A stretch of DNA of 12,882 nucleotides from the NCBI GenBank assembly GCA_964559135.1, contig CAZLGG010000111.1, forward strand, positions 1 to 12,882, in the 5' to 3' direction. Positions 6,262 to 12,882 of this stretch are shown in pieces. The notes below the pieces were generated by a model that saw only the letters and a program-made list of their open reading frames with translations, had not been told where the DNA came from and ran no database searches. Position numbers and translations under genes: made by a program. Numbering within the stretch: the first letter of the stretch is position 1; the number at the start of each line of letters is the position of its first letter. This stretch comes from DRQF01 sp964559135. GTDB taxonomy: Bacteria; Planctomycetota; GCA-002687715; DRQF01.

Positions 6262-7109
6262 ACGCCGTGCCCGCCATTTTCCTCATGGTCTTGTCCGCTG
6301 CGAGTTTCTCGTTCATGGCAGCGACGGTGCGTTGGCTGTTGCCAGAGACGCCCAGCCAGGCCATCGTTTTCTCCCGTGGTGTCATGGTTTCGGTGATACT
6401 CATGGTGATCGCTTGGAGGAGAAACGTGTCTCTTCTCGGGCGGCGTCGTGGTCTGCTTCTCGCGCGAGGTCTTTTGGGGTCAGCGGCGCTTTCGATCTAT
6501 TACTGGTCGGCGCAAACGCTGCCGATCGGTGACGCGATCCTGATCCAGTACACGCATCCACTCTGGGTGGCTCTCTTGGCGCCTTGGTTTCTCCGAGAGC
6601 TGACATCGGGGCGAACGTATCGGGCGGCCTTTTTGGGTCTCGTCGGCGTCGCCTTCGTCGTCCGTCCCGAGGGGCAACTCTCGTCCGCGGCCATGATCGC
6701 GCTGGGCGGCGCGGTCCTATCGGCTTTGGCCTACATGACGGTGAGGAGGCTGTCGAAGTCGGAGTCCCGCATCGCCATCATGTTTTGGTTCCCGGCGGTC
6801 AGTGTGCTGTTTGCTCTCCCGGGTACGTGGTCCGCCGGAACGGCCGCCCTACCGAGGTCAGGGGGAGAGGTGGCGGGGCATCTTCTCGTCACGGGGAGCG
6901 CACTTCTCGGTCAGTGGTCGATCACGTTGGGTTTGAGCAAGGCCGGCGCGGCCCGAGCCACCGCTGCGACGCTTACGGGTCCGCTGTTCGGCATGCTCCT
7001 GGGGTGGATTCTCCTCTCGCAGGTGCCGACGGGGACATCCTTGTTGGGCGGCGCGTTGATCCTGGCCGGGCTTTATGTCTTGGCGCGCCCGGCACGTTCG
7101 CCGTCATGA
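6258..7109 (+). CDS. EamA/DMT-family transporter
   Basis: This is a 283-aa inner-membrane protein, almost wholly hydrophobic, with about ten membrane segments arranged as two EamA repeats (about 3-130 and 143-278). It begins MNAVPAIFLMVLSAASFSFM, the usual first helix of the family. It has the typical FSRGV (38-42) in helix 2, the YWSAQTLPIGDAILIQYTHPLW region ending the first repeat's core, and in the second repeat the GLSKAGAARATAATLTGPLFGMLLGW helix pair. DMT proteins export or import small metabolites; the substrate cannot be read from sequence. The likely start is TTG at 6258, overlapping the previous stop (TTGA); GTG at 6267 is an alternative. Both imply coupling to the upstream GT-C-like gene. 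Its stop shares the palindrome TCATGA with the stop of the convergent ABC-F gene. Confidence 0.88.
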   Translation: MNAVPAIFLMVLSAASFSFMAATVRWLLPETPSQAIVFSRGVMVSVILMVIAWRRNVSLLGRRRGLLLARGLLGSAALSIYYWSAQTLPIGDAILIQYTHPLWVALLAPWFLRELTSGRTYRAAFLGLVGVAFVVRPEGQLSSAAMIALGGAVLSALAYMTVRRLSKSESRIAIMFWFPAVSVLFALPGTWSAGTAALPRSGGEVAGHLLVTGSALLGQWSITLGLSKAGAARATAATLTGPLFGMLLGWILLSQVPTGTSLLGGALILAGLYVLARPARSPS

Positions 7110-9080
7110 ATCCAGCGATTCCAATTCCAAAGCGGCGGCTTCCCAGGCACTGAGCGCATGTTCGAGTTCCGTGCGGCGCTGGGTCAGAGCCTGGTCGAGT
7201 TTCATGCCCTCCTCATGCGAGGCGTTCTCGGACCAATGCCGTGCGAGCGCTTGTTCGATCTCCTTGATTTCTTCCTCCAGGCGATGAGCAAGGGCTTCGA
7301 GGTCCTCCACCCGCCGCTTGAGTCGACGTTCTTCCTTTCGGCGGGCCTTCTTCTGCTCTCGGTCCTTTCGGCGAGCCTCCCTTTCTACGGAGGGAGCGGA
7401 GCGTGAGTCCCTGCTGATTCGAAGTCGGAGCGCCCCGCCCGGGCCCTCTTTGGGGGCGCCTTTTCGATTCTCCCACCACTCGGCGAAGGTGACGTGGTGA
7501 CGAATCAACCGGGTGTCCTTGACTTCGATGACGACGTTGACGAGGCGGTCCAGGAAATAGCGGTCGTGTGAGATGACAAGAAGGGTGCCGGTGAACTCGT
7601 CGAGCATCTCCTCGAGTTTCTCGGCCGACGGAATGTCCAGGTGATTCGTGGGCTCGTCCAGGAGGATGAAGTTCGCCCCCTCATGGACCAAGCGCGCCAA
7701 CTGGAGACGGCTCTTCTCGCCGCCGGAAAGGGTCCGAACCTCCCTCTCCAAGTCATCCCGCGAGAATCGGAAACGATGCGCCAGGTTCGATGCGGGCGTC
7801 TTGTCCAAATGGGTGACGCCCATGAGCCAGTCGAGGACCGTGGCTCCCGGATGGATGGCCCGGTCGTGGAGCTGTTCATAGCGCCCCAATCGCACGGATT
7901 TGCCCACTCGGATGCGGGGGTTGTCCCAGGCGCCGTCACGAAGGATGGCGTCCATGAGAGTACTCTTCCCGGAGCCGTTGGGGCCGACGAGACAAACCCG
8001 TTCGCCGAAGTTGATCTCCAAAGCGGCGGAGTCGAAAAGGACCCGGTCGCCGTAGGCGTGGGAGAAGTTCTCGATGCGAAGGGCCAGTTCGCCATGTCTG
8101 GGCGCGTTGGCGAGGGACGCCGCGAACGGGCTGTCCTCGTTCTCGGGGGCTTCGACGAGCTCCATGCGTTCGATCCGGGAGAGCATCGAGCGGGCGCGTT
8201 TGGCCTGTCCTGGGTCGTCGTACGCGCGCGCCATGTCACGCAGGCGGCGTGCCTGGAACTCGAGACGTCGAATGAGCTTCTGCTGGTTGCGCCACTGGCG
8301 TTGCCGCAGGGCCTCGTCTTCGGCCTTCTTGCGCTCGTAGTCGGAGTAGTTGCCGGCGTACACCGTCAATCGGCCTCGCTTCAACTCCCAGATTTCCTCG
8401 GCGACGAGGTCCAGAAGATGCCGGTCGTGACTGACGATCAGGGCGGCTGATGGGCATCGACGTATGAACGAGATGAACCAGTCGATTCCCTCCATATCGA
8501 GGTGATTCGTCGGTTCGTCCAGAAGGAAGAGATCCGGTCGCCCTAGGATCACTCGCGCCATCGCCAAAAGATTGCGCTCGCCGCCCGAGAAACGATGAAG
8601 GGGTTGGTCCCACACCTCCTCCGGAAGGCCCAAACCCAAGAGAGTCTGGCGAATGAGCCTCTCGGGATCGCCGACCCCCTCGGCGATCTCCTGGTCGGTC
8701 AGCTTCTGGTAGCGATCCAGGATGCGGTCGTGCTCCGTGGCAAGGGACGCATCAGCAAGCTGCTGCTCCATGTCTCGGAGCTTTCGCCGACGGTCAAAAT
8801 CCTCCCGGAATACGTCACGCATCTCTTCAATCAACGTGCGCTCGGGCGGTGCCTCGAGTTCCTGCTCTTGGAATCCGATACGGAGATTGCGAGCGCGATG
8901 CACGACACCGCCGTCGGCATGGATGCGACCGGCGACGATGCGAAGCAGCGTACTCTTGCCGCATCCGTTGCGGCCGACCAGTCCAATCTTCTTGCGGGGA
9001 GCGATGCTCGTGGACACCCCGTCCAGCAGCGGGCTTCCGTCGAAAGACTTCGTGATATCGCCCAGGGTGATGAGACTCAT
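7104..9080 (-). CDS. ABC-F family ATP-binding protein (Uup-like, with C-terminal coiled coil)
   Basis: ABC-F proteins are cytoplasmic ATPases without membrane domains that act on the ribosome E site, rescuing stalls or, in some subgroups, giving antibiotic protection. The protein is 658 aa from the ATG at 9080. Domain 1 has Walker A GRNGCGKST (36-44), signature FSGGE (164-168), Walker B with LLDEPTNHLD (186-195) and switch His218. The P-site-tRNA-interacting linker region lies at about 235-325 and is helical and Arg/Lys rich. Domain 2 has GPNGSGKST (366-374), LSGGE (451-455), LLDEPTNHLD (473-482) and switch His505. Residues about 563-655 form a highly charged coiled coil, first basic and then acidic, as in Uup. 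All catalytic motifs are intact. The ATG has no Shine-Dalgarno; an in-frame TTG at 9098 follows GGAGAGGA closely, adds six residues, and sits in a hairpin. I prefer the ATG. Whether it is housekeeping or resistance is unclear; no resistance gene is nearby. Confidence 0.93.
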   Translation of the reverse strand: MSLITLGDITKSFDGSPLLDGVSTSIAPRKKIGLVGRNGCGKSTLLRIVAGRIHADGGVVHRARNLRIGFQEQELEAPPERTLIEEMRDVFREDFDRRRKLRDMEQQLADASLATEHDRILDRYQKLTDQEIAEGVGDPERLIRQTLLGLGLPEEVWDQPLHRFSGGERNLLAMARVILGRPDLFLLDEPTNHLDMEGIDWFISFIRRCPSAALIVSHDRHLLDLVAEEIWELKRGRLTVYAGNYSDYERKKAEDEALRQRQWRNQQKLIRRLEFQARRLRDMARAYDDPGQAKRARSMLSRIERMELVEAPENEDSPFAASLANAPRHGELALRIENFSHAYGDRVLFDSAALEINFGERVCLVGPNGSGKSTLMDAILRDGAWDNPRIRVGKSVRLGRYEQLHDRAIHPGATVLDWLMGVTHLDKTPASNLAHRFRFSRDDLEREVRTLSGGEKSRLQLARLVHEGANFILLDEPTNHLDIPSAEKLEEMLDEFTGTLLVISHDRYFLDRLVNVVIEVKDTRLIRHHVTFAEWWENRKGAPKEGPGGALRLRISRDSRSAPSVEREARRKDREQKKARRKEERRLKRRVEDLEALAHRLEEEIKEIEQALARHWSENASHEEGMKLDQALTQRRTELEHALSAWEAAALELESLDS

Positions 9081-9084
9081 GGCA

Positions 9085-9106
9085 GGGGAGGATGGCAATC
9101 CTCTCC
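9085..9106 (-). promoter_or_regulatory. Inverted repeat in the ABC-F leader, overlapping a possible ribosome site
   Basis: Arms at 9085-9093 (GGGGAGGAT) and 9098-9106 (ATCCTCTCC) pair over nine positions with one mismatch around a 4-base loop. In the ABC-F message this would form a hairpin 4-25 bases before the ATG and would enclose GGAGAGGA, the only purine-rich ribosome-site-like string there. It could modulate translation or be coincidental. There is no T run, so it is not an intrinsic terminator. Confidence 0.35.
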
Positions 9107-9287
9107 ATCGGGACCAAGCCCGACCGAGAGGCCCGTGACTGGGAAAAGACCCGGGCCGAGGCGCAACAGCGGAAAAATCGACGACACCGGGGGAAAAGCT
9201 GGGCTACACTTGATCAGGCGTACTCTCATCCGGGGCCGGGCTGTCCGGGCGGACCGACGAGCACGTCAGGCGTAACGAGAATTCGAC
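9107..9287. other. Divergent intergenic region between the ABC-F and PilX-like genes
   Basis: No gene is supported here. It must hold the starts of two divergent transcripts. I see no convincing -35/-10 pair; TACACT at 9205-9210 is a weak -10 candidate for the plus strand. A short hairpin is possible (GGCCCG 9130-9135 with CGGGCC 9152-9157). GGGAAAAG occurs twice, at 9141-9148 and 9191-9198, exactly 50 bases apart. The PilX-like ATG at 9288 has only a weak GAGA (9277-9280) upstream. Confidence 0.5.
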
Positions 9288-10802
9288 ATGCATCAGAACG
9301 ATCCCCAGACCCGGTGTTCCTCCGGTCGCGGACCGAATGCCGGCAACCCCGGGCTGGACGGCCAGCGGGGAAACGCACTCTTCATCGTCCTATTGATCGT
9401 GCTGATGGTCCTGGGAATCCTGGCGTTGATGGTGGGGTCGGTGAATCGAGCCTCGGGCGAAATCCGAGGAGCCAAAGATCATCTGCAGAGACTCTATACC
9501 GCCGAAGCCGGCATCCAGCAGGCCATTCTCGACCTGTCGAGAGGTGGAACCGGGAATCTCGGCTCCGAGGCGGAGCCCCTCCCGTTCGTTGACGGTGTCT
9601 TCTGGGTGTCCACGGTCGAGAGCACCAGCGACACGTTCACTTTGGTCTCGACCTGCGAACTCCATGGCAAGCGGAGAGTCTTGGAGGTCGTTCTCCGTCG
9701 TGCGGCCGACCCATTTGAACGGGTGGTGTATGCGGGGAATGGCGACGAGAATCCGGGCTATGTCTTTACTCTTTCCGGTCTAGGTGACAATGCCGATTCG
9801 GTCGTTGGCGACATGTACGTCGGGGCGGACGTCGACGTCACGGAAAATGCGACCATGAGGGGGATGGTCTCGAGTTCCGGCACGATCAGTGGAGTGCCGG
9901 GGGCGGAGGGGGTCCATGAGCCCGCTCCCTACTTCGCCTCGATGAATTACGCGGCGACCTCCGACGTCTTCGTGTCGGAGGAATTCGACAATTTGGGCAC
10001 GTATACATCTTCGCCCCTCGGCGGGGAGGGTTGGCAGCTGCCCGAGACCTCGCCGGCCCACATGCTGAGAAAAAACCCGACCGATCGACTGAACGAGGTC
10101 ATGAGTACCTTGAAGGACGACTACTTCTTGGAGGACCCCTACGAGGCCGTGTTGGCCGACAAGGGACGCGATGGGAGCAACGCCCACGCCGTCTCGTTCC
10201 TACCCAGTTCCGGCGGGACCGATGCAAAGACGGTCTTCTACATCGATGGGAATCTCTGGATTCACAACAAGGCGATGTATTCGACTCGTATCACCGGCCC
10301 GCAACGGGGGAATGCCAAGGTCACGTTCGCGGTGAGGGGGAACATCTATATCTCCGACAGCGTTTTCTTGAATGACGCCTATAACGACGGGGTCGCGTTC
10401 GTGGCCCTCAAGGACCCCGACGTGTCCGACAGCGGCAACATATTCCTTGGGGATGCGGTGGACCAGGCCCTCGATGAGGTGGAAGCCTATCTCTATGCCG
10501 AAGGAGACATTCGCGGCATAGGAGTTCATGAACTGTTCTCTCCCGATATTCACATCCTGGGCGCCGTAGCCGCCGGAGGGATCATCCAAATCGACGATCC
10601 GCGTTCGTCGGCGCACAAGAGGATCCGCCTGGACTTCGACTCTCGGGTCGATGATGGCTACCTGGAGCTCCCGGGCATCCCGAATACGAGCCAATCCTTG
10701 GGATTCGTCACCGTCTCTTGGCGGGAGATCGGCGCCAACAGCGGTGGCCAAGGAACACGGTCCACTCCCAGCGGCGGAGGAACCACGAAAGCCGGAGGGT
10801 AG
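9288..10802 (+). CDS. PilX-type pilin-like membrane-anchored protein
   Basis: The protein is 504 aa from the ATG at 9288. A polar leader of about 28 residues ends in DGQRG (24-28), followed by one strong hydrophobic helix ALFIVLLIVLMVLGILALMVG (30-50). Then comes the amphipathic continuation with LYTAEAGIQQAILDL (69-83), the AEAG signature of PilX_N and related minor pilins. As is usual for that class, there is no Glu at +5 of a prepilin cleavage site. The rest (about 110-480) is predicted beta-rich, with G/N/D-rich short repeats such as MYVGADVDVTENATMRG, NIYISDSVFLND, NIFLGDAV and IHILGAVAAGG, suggesting a beta-solenoid-like surface domain. The C-terminus (from about 486) is low-complexity Gly/Ser/Thr. 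A role at the cell surface or in a pilus tip is inferred. No pilin processing, ATPase or secretin gene is near, so it is an orphan in this window. Confidence 0.7.
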   Translation: MHQNDPQTRCSSGRGPNAGNPGLDGQRGNALFIVLLIVLMVLGILALMVGSVNRASGEIRGAKDHLQRLYTAEAGIQQAILDLSRGGTGNLGSEAEPLPFVDGVFWVSTVESTSDTFTLVSTCELHGKRRVLEVVLRRAADPFERVVYAGNGDENPGYVFTLSGLGDNADSVVGDMYVGADVDVTENATMRGMVSSSGTISGVPGAEGVHEPAPYFASMNYAATSDVFVSEEFDNLGTYTSSPLGGEGWQLPETSPAHMLRKNPTDRLNEVMSTLKDDYFLEDPYEAVLADKGRDGSNAHAVSFLPSSGGTDAKTVFYIDGNLWIHNKAMYSTRITGPQRGNAKVTFAVRGNIYISDSVFLNDAYNDGVAFVALKDPDVSDSGNIFLGDAVDQALDEVEAYLYAEGDIRGIGVHELFSPDIHILGAVAAGGIIQIDDPRSSAHKRIRLDFDSRVDDGYLELPGIPNTSQSLGFVTVSWREIGANSGGQGTRSTPSGGGTTKAGG

Positions 10803-10829
10803 AGGGGCGGGCGCTTCCTGCGGCGGCGG
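10803..10829. other. Convergent gap between the PilX-like and methyltransferase genes
   Basis: These 27 GC-rich bases between two facing stop codons show no stem followed by a T run on either strand, so no intrinsic terminator is visible. Confidence 0.5.
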
Positions 10830-12737
10830 TCAGCTTCCGTAGCCGACGACCTTCAAGACATCCAGGGCCGCTTGATACCGCGAGAAGGGTGGCATGAGGT
10901 ACGTGCCCACGACACGGTCCTTGACGCTCTCCAGCATCTCGGACGCAATTCTTACTCCCTCCTGTTGCGCAGCCGGGCCGGAGCCGGCGCGCGCCATCCG
11001 TTCACGGATGTCCGAGGGGATTTGCATCCCGGGCACTTCGTTGTGAAGAAATTCCGCGTTCTTTCGGCTCGCCAGAGGAAGTAGCCCCACCATGACGGGC
11101 ACCTGAAAACCCGCGACGTCGTTCATGAAACGCTCCAGGACGACGGGGTCATAGACGGGCTGCGTCATGATCAACTCGGCTCCGTTGGCGACCTTGGCCT
11201 CCAGGCGGCGAAGCTCGCGATCGTAGTCGAGGGCGGCGGGTTCGGCGCCGCAGGCGCAGAAAAAGGACGTGGCTTCCCCGACGAACTTTCCTGCCGGATC
11301 GATCCCGTGATTGAGTGCGTCGATGAGTTTGAGAAGCTCCACCGAGTCCAAGTCGAACACCGCGGTGGCCTTCGGATAGTCGCCCATCTTGGGTGGGTCG
11401 CCGGTGATGACCACGACGTTACGAACTCCCAGAACGTGAACGCCCAGAAGATCCGACTGGAGGCCCAGGATGTTCCGATCACGGCAGCAGACATGGAGCA
11501 GGAAGTCGAGGCCCAGGGCTTTCTTGATGGTCAATCCGAGTGCCCAGTTGGCCATGCGTACGAGAGCCCTCGGGCCGTCGGCGATGTTGACGATATCGAC
11601 GCCTGCGTCGCGGAGGAGTCGCGCTCCTTCGACGGCGCGGTGGGTCGTGAGGCCTGGATGGGGATTGACCTCGACGCTGACGACGAATCCATCAGGCCCC
11701 TTCACCGCCCGGCGCGGTCCGTTCGGGTCCAACCGCTCCGCCCACACGCGACGTACCTTCCGAGCAAACGGGGAGCGTTCCGCCACCGGGAGGGGTTCGA
11801 GGCCGGGCTCCTCCAGGGTTTGGATACGGAATTCGCCGGTCGTGGGTCGCTTGTCCTCCGCGCCGCGGGCCATGGCGCAGGCGCCCCGGACGGCGGCGAT
11901 GTGTTCGGGGTTCGTGCCGCAGCACCCGCCGACCAGCCGCACCCCCGCCTTGAAAAACCTCTTGGCATAGACACCGAAGTACTCGGGCGTAGCCATGTAG
12001 AGCATCCGTTGGTCGAGTCGGCGGGGCTGACCAGCGTTGGGTTGCGCGCTCGTCGGGACGCCCACGGCGATCATGCGTTGGACGATCTCGAAGACCTCCT
12101 GAGGGCCGAGAGCGCAGTTGACACCCACCACGTCGGCTCCCCAGGCGGCAAGACGTTCGGCGACGAGTTCCGGTTCGCTCCCGTCACGTAGGGCGCCGTC
12201 GGCCAAAAACGACATCTGGGCCACGACGGGCCCGGTGAAGATTTCCTTGGCCGCCTGAAGTGCGATCTGGATCTCCTTCAGGTGATGGAAGGTTTCGAGA
12301 ACGAGGAGATCCGGGCTCTCGTCCGCGAGGGCGGAGATCTGTTCGTCGAAAGCGAGCCGGATCTCCTTGGCTTTCTCTTTTGAGAATCGGCCGAAGGCTT
12401 CTCCCGTCGGACCGAGCGCCCCGGCCACGTAAACCGTGTTTCCCGATGCCTGCCGCGCCAATCGCACCCCGGCGCGATTGATTTCGCCGACCAGGTCCTC
12501 GACGCCGTATCGTCCCAGGAGGTAACGATTTGCACTGAAGGTGTTGCTCTCGACGATGTCCGCGCCGACGGCCACATAACTCTCATGGGCAGCGAGGACG
12601 GACTCCGGTTTCTTCAGGTTCGCCTCGTCGAAGGCATGGTTGATGAACCAGCCCGTTTCATAGAGGAGGGTCCCCATGGCCCCATCGAAGACCATGGGGC
12701 CCGCGGCCAGTGCAGTCAAGAAGTCCTTCGAGACCAT
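10830..12737 (-). CDS. Bifunctional homocysteine S-methyltransferase/methylenetetrahydrofolate reductase
   Basis: This is a 635-aa cytoplasmic fusion protein with the same layout as Bacillus YitJ. Residues about 10-290 are a homocysteine S-methyltransferase (PF02574): FDGAMGTLLYE (17-27), ESNTFSANR (63-71), GPTGE (109-113), LETFHHLKE (147-155), and the three zinc-binding cysteines Cys208 (GVNC) and Cys272-Cys273 (GGCCGT). Residues about 345-630 are methylenetetrahydrofolate reductase (PF02219), which makes 5-methyl-THF with FAD: VEVNPH (355-360) with Glu356 at the catalytic position, HVCCRDRN (415-422), ITGDPPKMGDYP (444-455), GEAT (487-490) and TQPVYD (525-530). The usual 'DPP' after the catalytic Glu is NPH here, a mild oddity. 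The ATG at 12737 has a good Shine-Dalgarno. Together the domains link one-carbon folate metabolism to methionine synthesis; the methyl donor for the first domain is not evident. No metH or metK is in the window. Confidence 0.95.
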   Translation of the reverse strand: MVSKDFLTALAAGPMVFDGAMGTLLYETGWFINHAFDEANLKKPESVLAAHESYVAVGADIVESNTFSANRYLLGRYGVEDLVGEINRAGVRLARQASGNTVYVAGALGPTGEAFGRFSKEKAKEIRLAFDEQISALADESPDLLVLETFHHLKEIQIALQAAKEIFTGPVVAQMSFLADGALRDGSEPELVAERLAAWGADVVGVNCALGPQEVFEIVQRMIAVGVPTSAQPNAGQPRRLDQRMLYMATPEYFGVYAKRFFKAGVRLVGGCCGTNPEHIAAVRGACAMARGAEDKRPTTGEFRIQTLEEPGLEPLPVAERSPFARKVRRVWAERLDPNGPRRAVKGPDGFVVSVEVNPHPGLTTHRAVEGARLLRDAGVDIVNIADGPRALVRMANWALGLTIKKALGLDFLLHVCCRDRNILGLQSDLLGVHVLGVRNVVVITGDPPKMGDYPKATAVFDLDSVELLKLIDALNHGIDPAGKFVGEATSFFCACGAEPAALDYDRELRRLEAKVANGAELIMTQPVYDPVVLERFMNDVAGFQVPVMVGLLPLASRKNAEFLHNEVPGMQIPSDIRERMARAGSGPAAQQEGVRIASEMLESVKDRVVGTYLMPPFSRYQAALDVLKVVGYGS

Positions 12738-12741
12738 TCAA

Positions 12742-12748
12742 CCTTCCT
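12742..12748 (-). promoter_or_regulatory. Shine-Dalgarno of the methyltransferase/reductase gene
   Basis: AGGAAGG on the minus strand lies 4 bases before the ATG at 12737 and fixes this start. It is the clearest ribosome site in the window. Confidence 0.7.
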
Positions 12749-12882
12749 CATGACAAGGGGGCGTTGCGGGGCGATTGCGACCGGAAACGGCCGATGAAGA
12801 GTGAAGCGCGGCCTCCATTTTCCCCATCGTATGCATCGGCGTTCGACCTCCAAGGGATGAAATACGGTTCGCACGCCGGGGG
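12749..12882 (-). promoter_or_regulatory. Upstream region of the methyltransferase/reductase gene, with a weak promoter candidate
   Basis: No gene is seen in the last ~134 bases. On the minus strand, TTGGAG (12853-12848) and TACGAT (12831-12826) are 16 bases apart, matching the sigma-70 hexamers at 3 and 4 of 6 positions. This would give a leader of about 80 bases. I found no recognisable SAM riboswitch, which controls the Bacillus homologue, but the upstream side is cut by the window end. Confidence 0.2.

Noticed and set aside
9130..9157. GC-rich hairpin in the divergent region as an intrinsic terminator
   Set aside because: The stem is only 6 bp with a 16-base loop and no T run, and it sits upstream of both divergent genes where no terminator is expected.
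8595..9275. 226-codon open frame on the plus strand running from inside the ABC-F gene into the intergenic region
   Set aside because: Most of it is complementary to ABC-F domain 1, and the intergenic end has no recognisable content.
9092..9592. 166-codon plus-strand open frame starting in the divergent intergenic region
   Set aside because: It is Arg/Pro/Gly rich and overlaps the PilX-like gene in another frame through its conserved N-terminal helix. No family resemblance.
11307..12191. 294-codon open frame on the plus strand opposite the methyltransferase/reductase gene
   Set aside because: It is antisense to conserved motifs, has no family resemblance and no ribosome site.
12738..12882. 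SAM riboswitch before the methyltransferase/reductase gene
   Set aside because: I could not find the conserved core and kink-turn pattern in the available ~145 bases. The region is short and cut by the window end.
1..12882. CRISPR arrays, tRNA or rRNA genes, insertion sequences, toxin-antitoxin or defence genes
   Set aside because: No regular repeat-spacer pattern, no RNA-gene signature, no transposase or integrase, and no defence-type protein family was seen on either strand.

Overview
This window is GC-rich (about 60% or slightly more by eye), densely packed bacterial DNA. It holds eight complete protein genes and the 3' end of a ninth. The best guess for the host is a Planctomycetota bacterium or a similarly complex Gram-negative lineage, probably from a metagenome. 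That guess rests on a three-domain DUF1573 exported protein, an orphan PilX-type pilin-like protein with a long body, weak Shine-Dalgarno sequences, and housekeeping genes scattered outside their usual operons. It is an inference from gene content, not a demonstrated placement. No rRNA, tRNA, CRISPR array, insertion sequence, integrase or other mobile element is visible.

Layout. Bases 1-171 are the C-terminus of acetyl-CoA synthetase (acs), which appears to carry a one-base deletion near base 34. Then, on the plus strand, come truB (173-1063) and a secreted DUF1573 protein (1129-2169). Convergent to these, separated by 3 bp, is a minus-strand pair: uridine kinase udk (3549-4217), followed with an ATGA stop/start overlap by an unusual alkaline-phosphatase-superfamily phosphodiesterase (2173-3552). 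Divergent from udk across 52 bp is a plus-strand pair: a polytopic GT-C-type membrane protein (4270-6261), followed with a TTGA overlap by an EamA/DMT transporter (6258-7109). Convergent to this, overlapping by 6 bp in a palindromic TCATGA, is a two-domain ABC-F ATPase (7104-9080). A 207-bp divergent intergenic region follows, then an orphan PilX-type protein (9288-10802). Last is a convergent fused homocysteine S-methyltransferase/methylenetetrahydrofolate reductase (10830-12737), whose upstream region reaches the window end.

How the genes fit together. Most are housekeeping: acetate activation, tRNA pseudouridine-55, pyrimidine salvage, ribosome-associated ABC-F, and one-carbon/methionine metabolism. 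Two translationally coupled pairs deserve attention. The first is udk plus the phosphodiesterase, which resembles the EboF-type family of cyanobacterial and other ebo clusters but stands without the rest of that cluster, and in which most canonical metal ligands are replaced. The second is the GT-C-like protein plus the DMT transporter, an arrangement that could represent a lipid-linked sugar transferase with its flippase. I see no clear sign of a defence system or another wholly new multi-gene system. The unusual phosphodiesterase, the GT-C/DMT pair and the acs frameshift that puts Acs in frame with TruB are the points most worth following.
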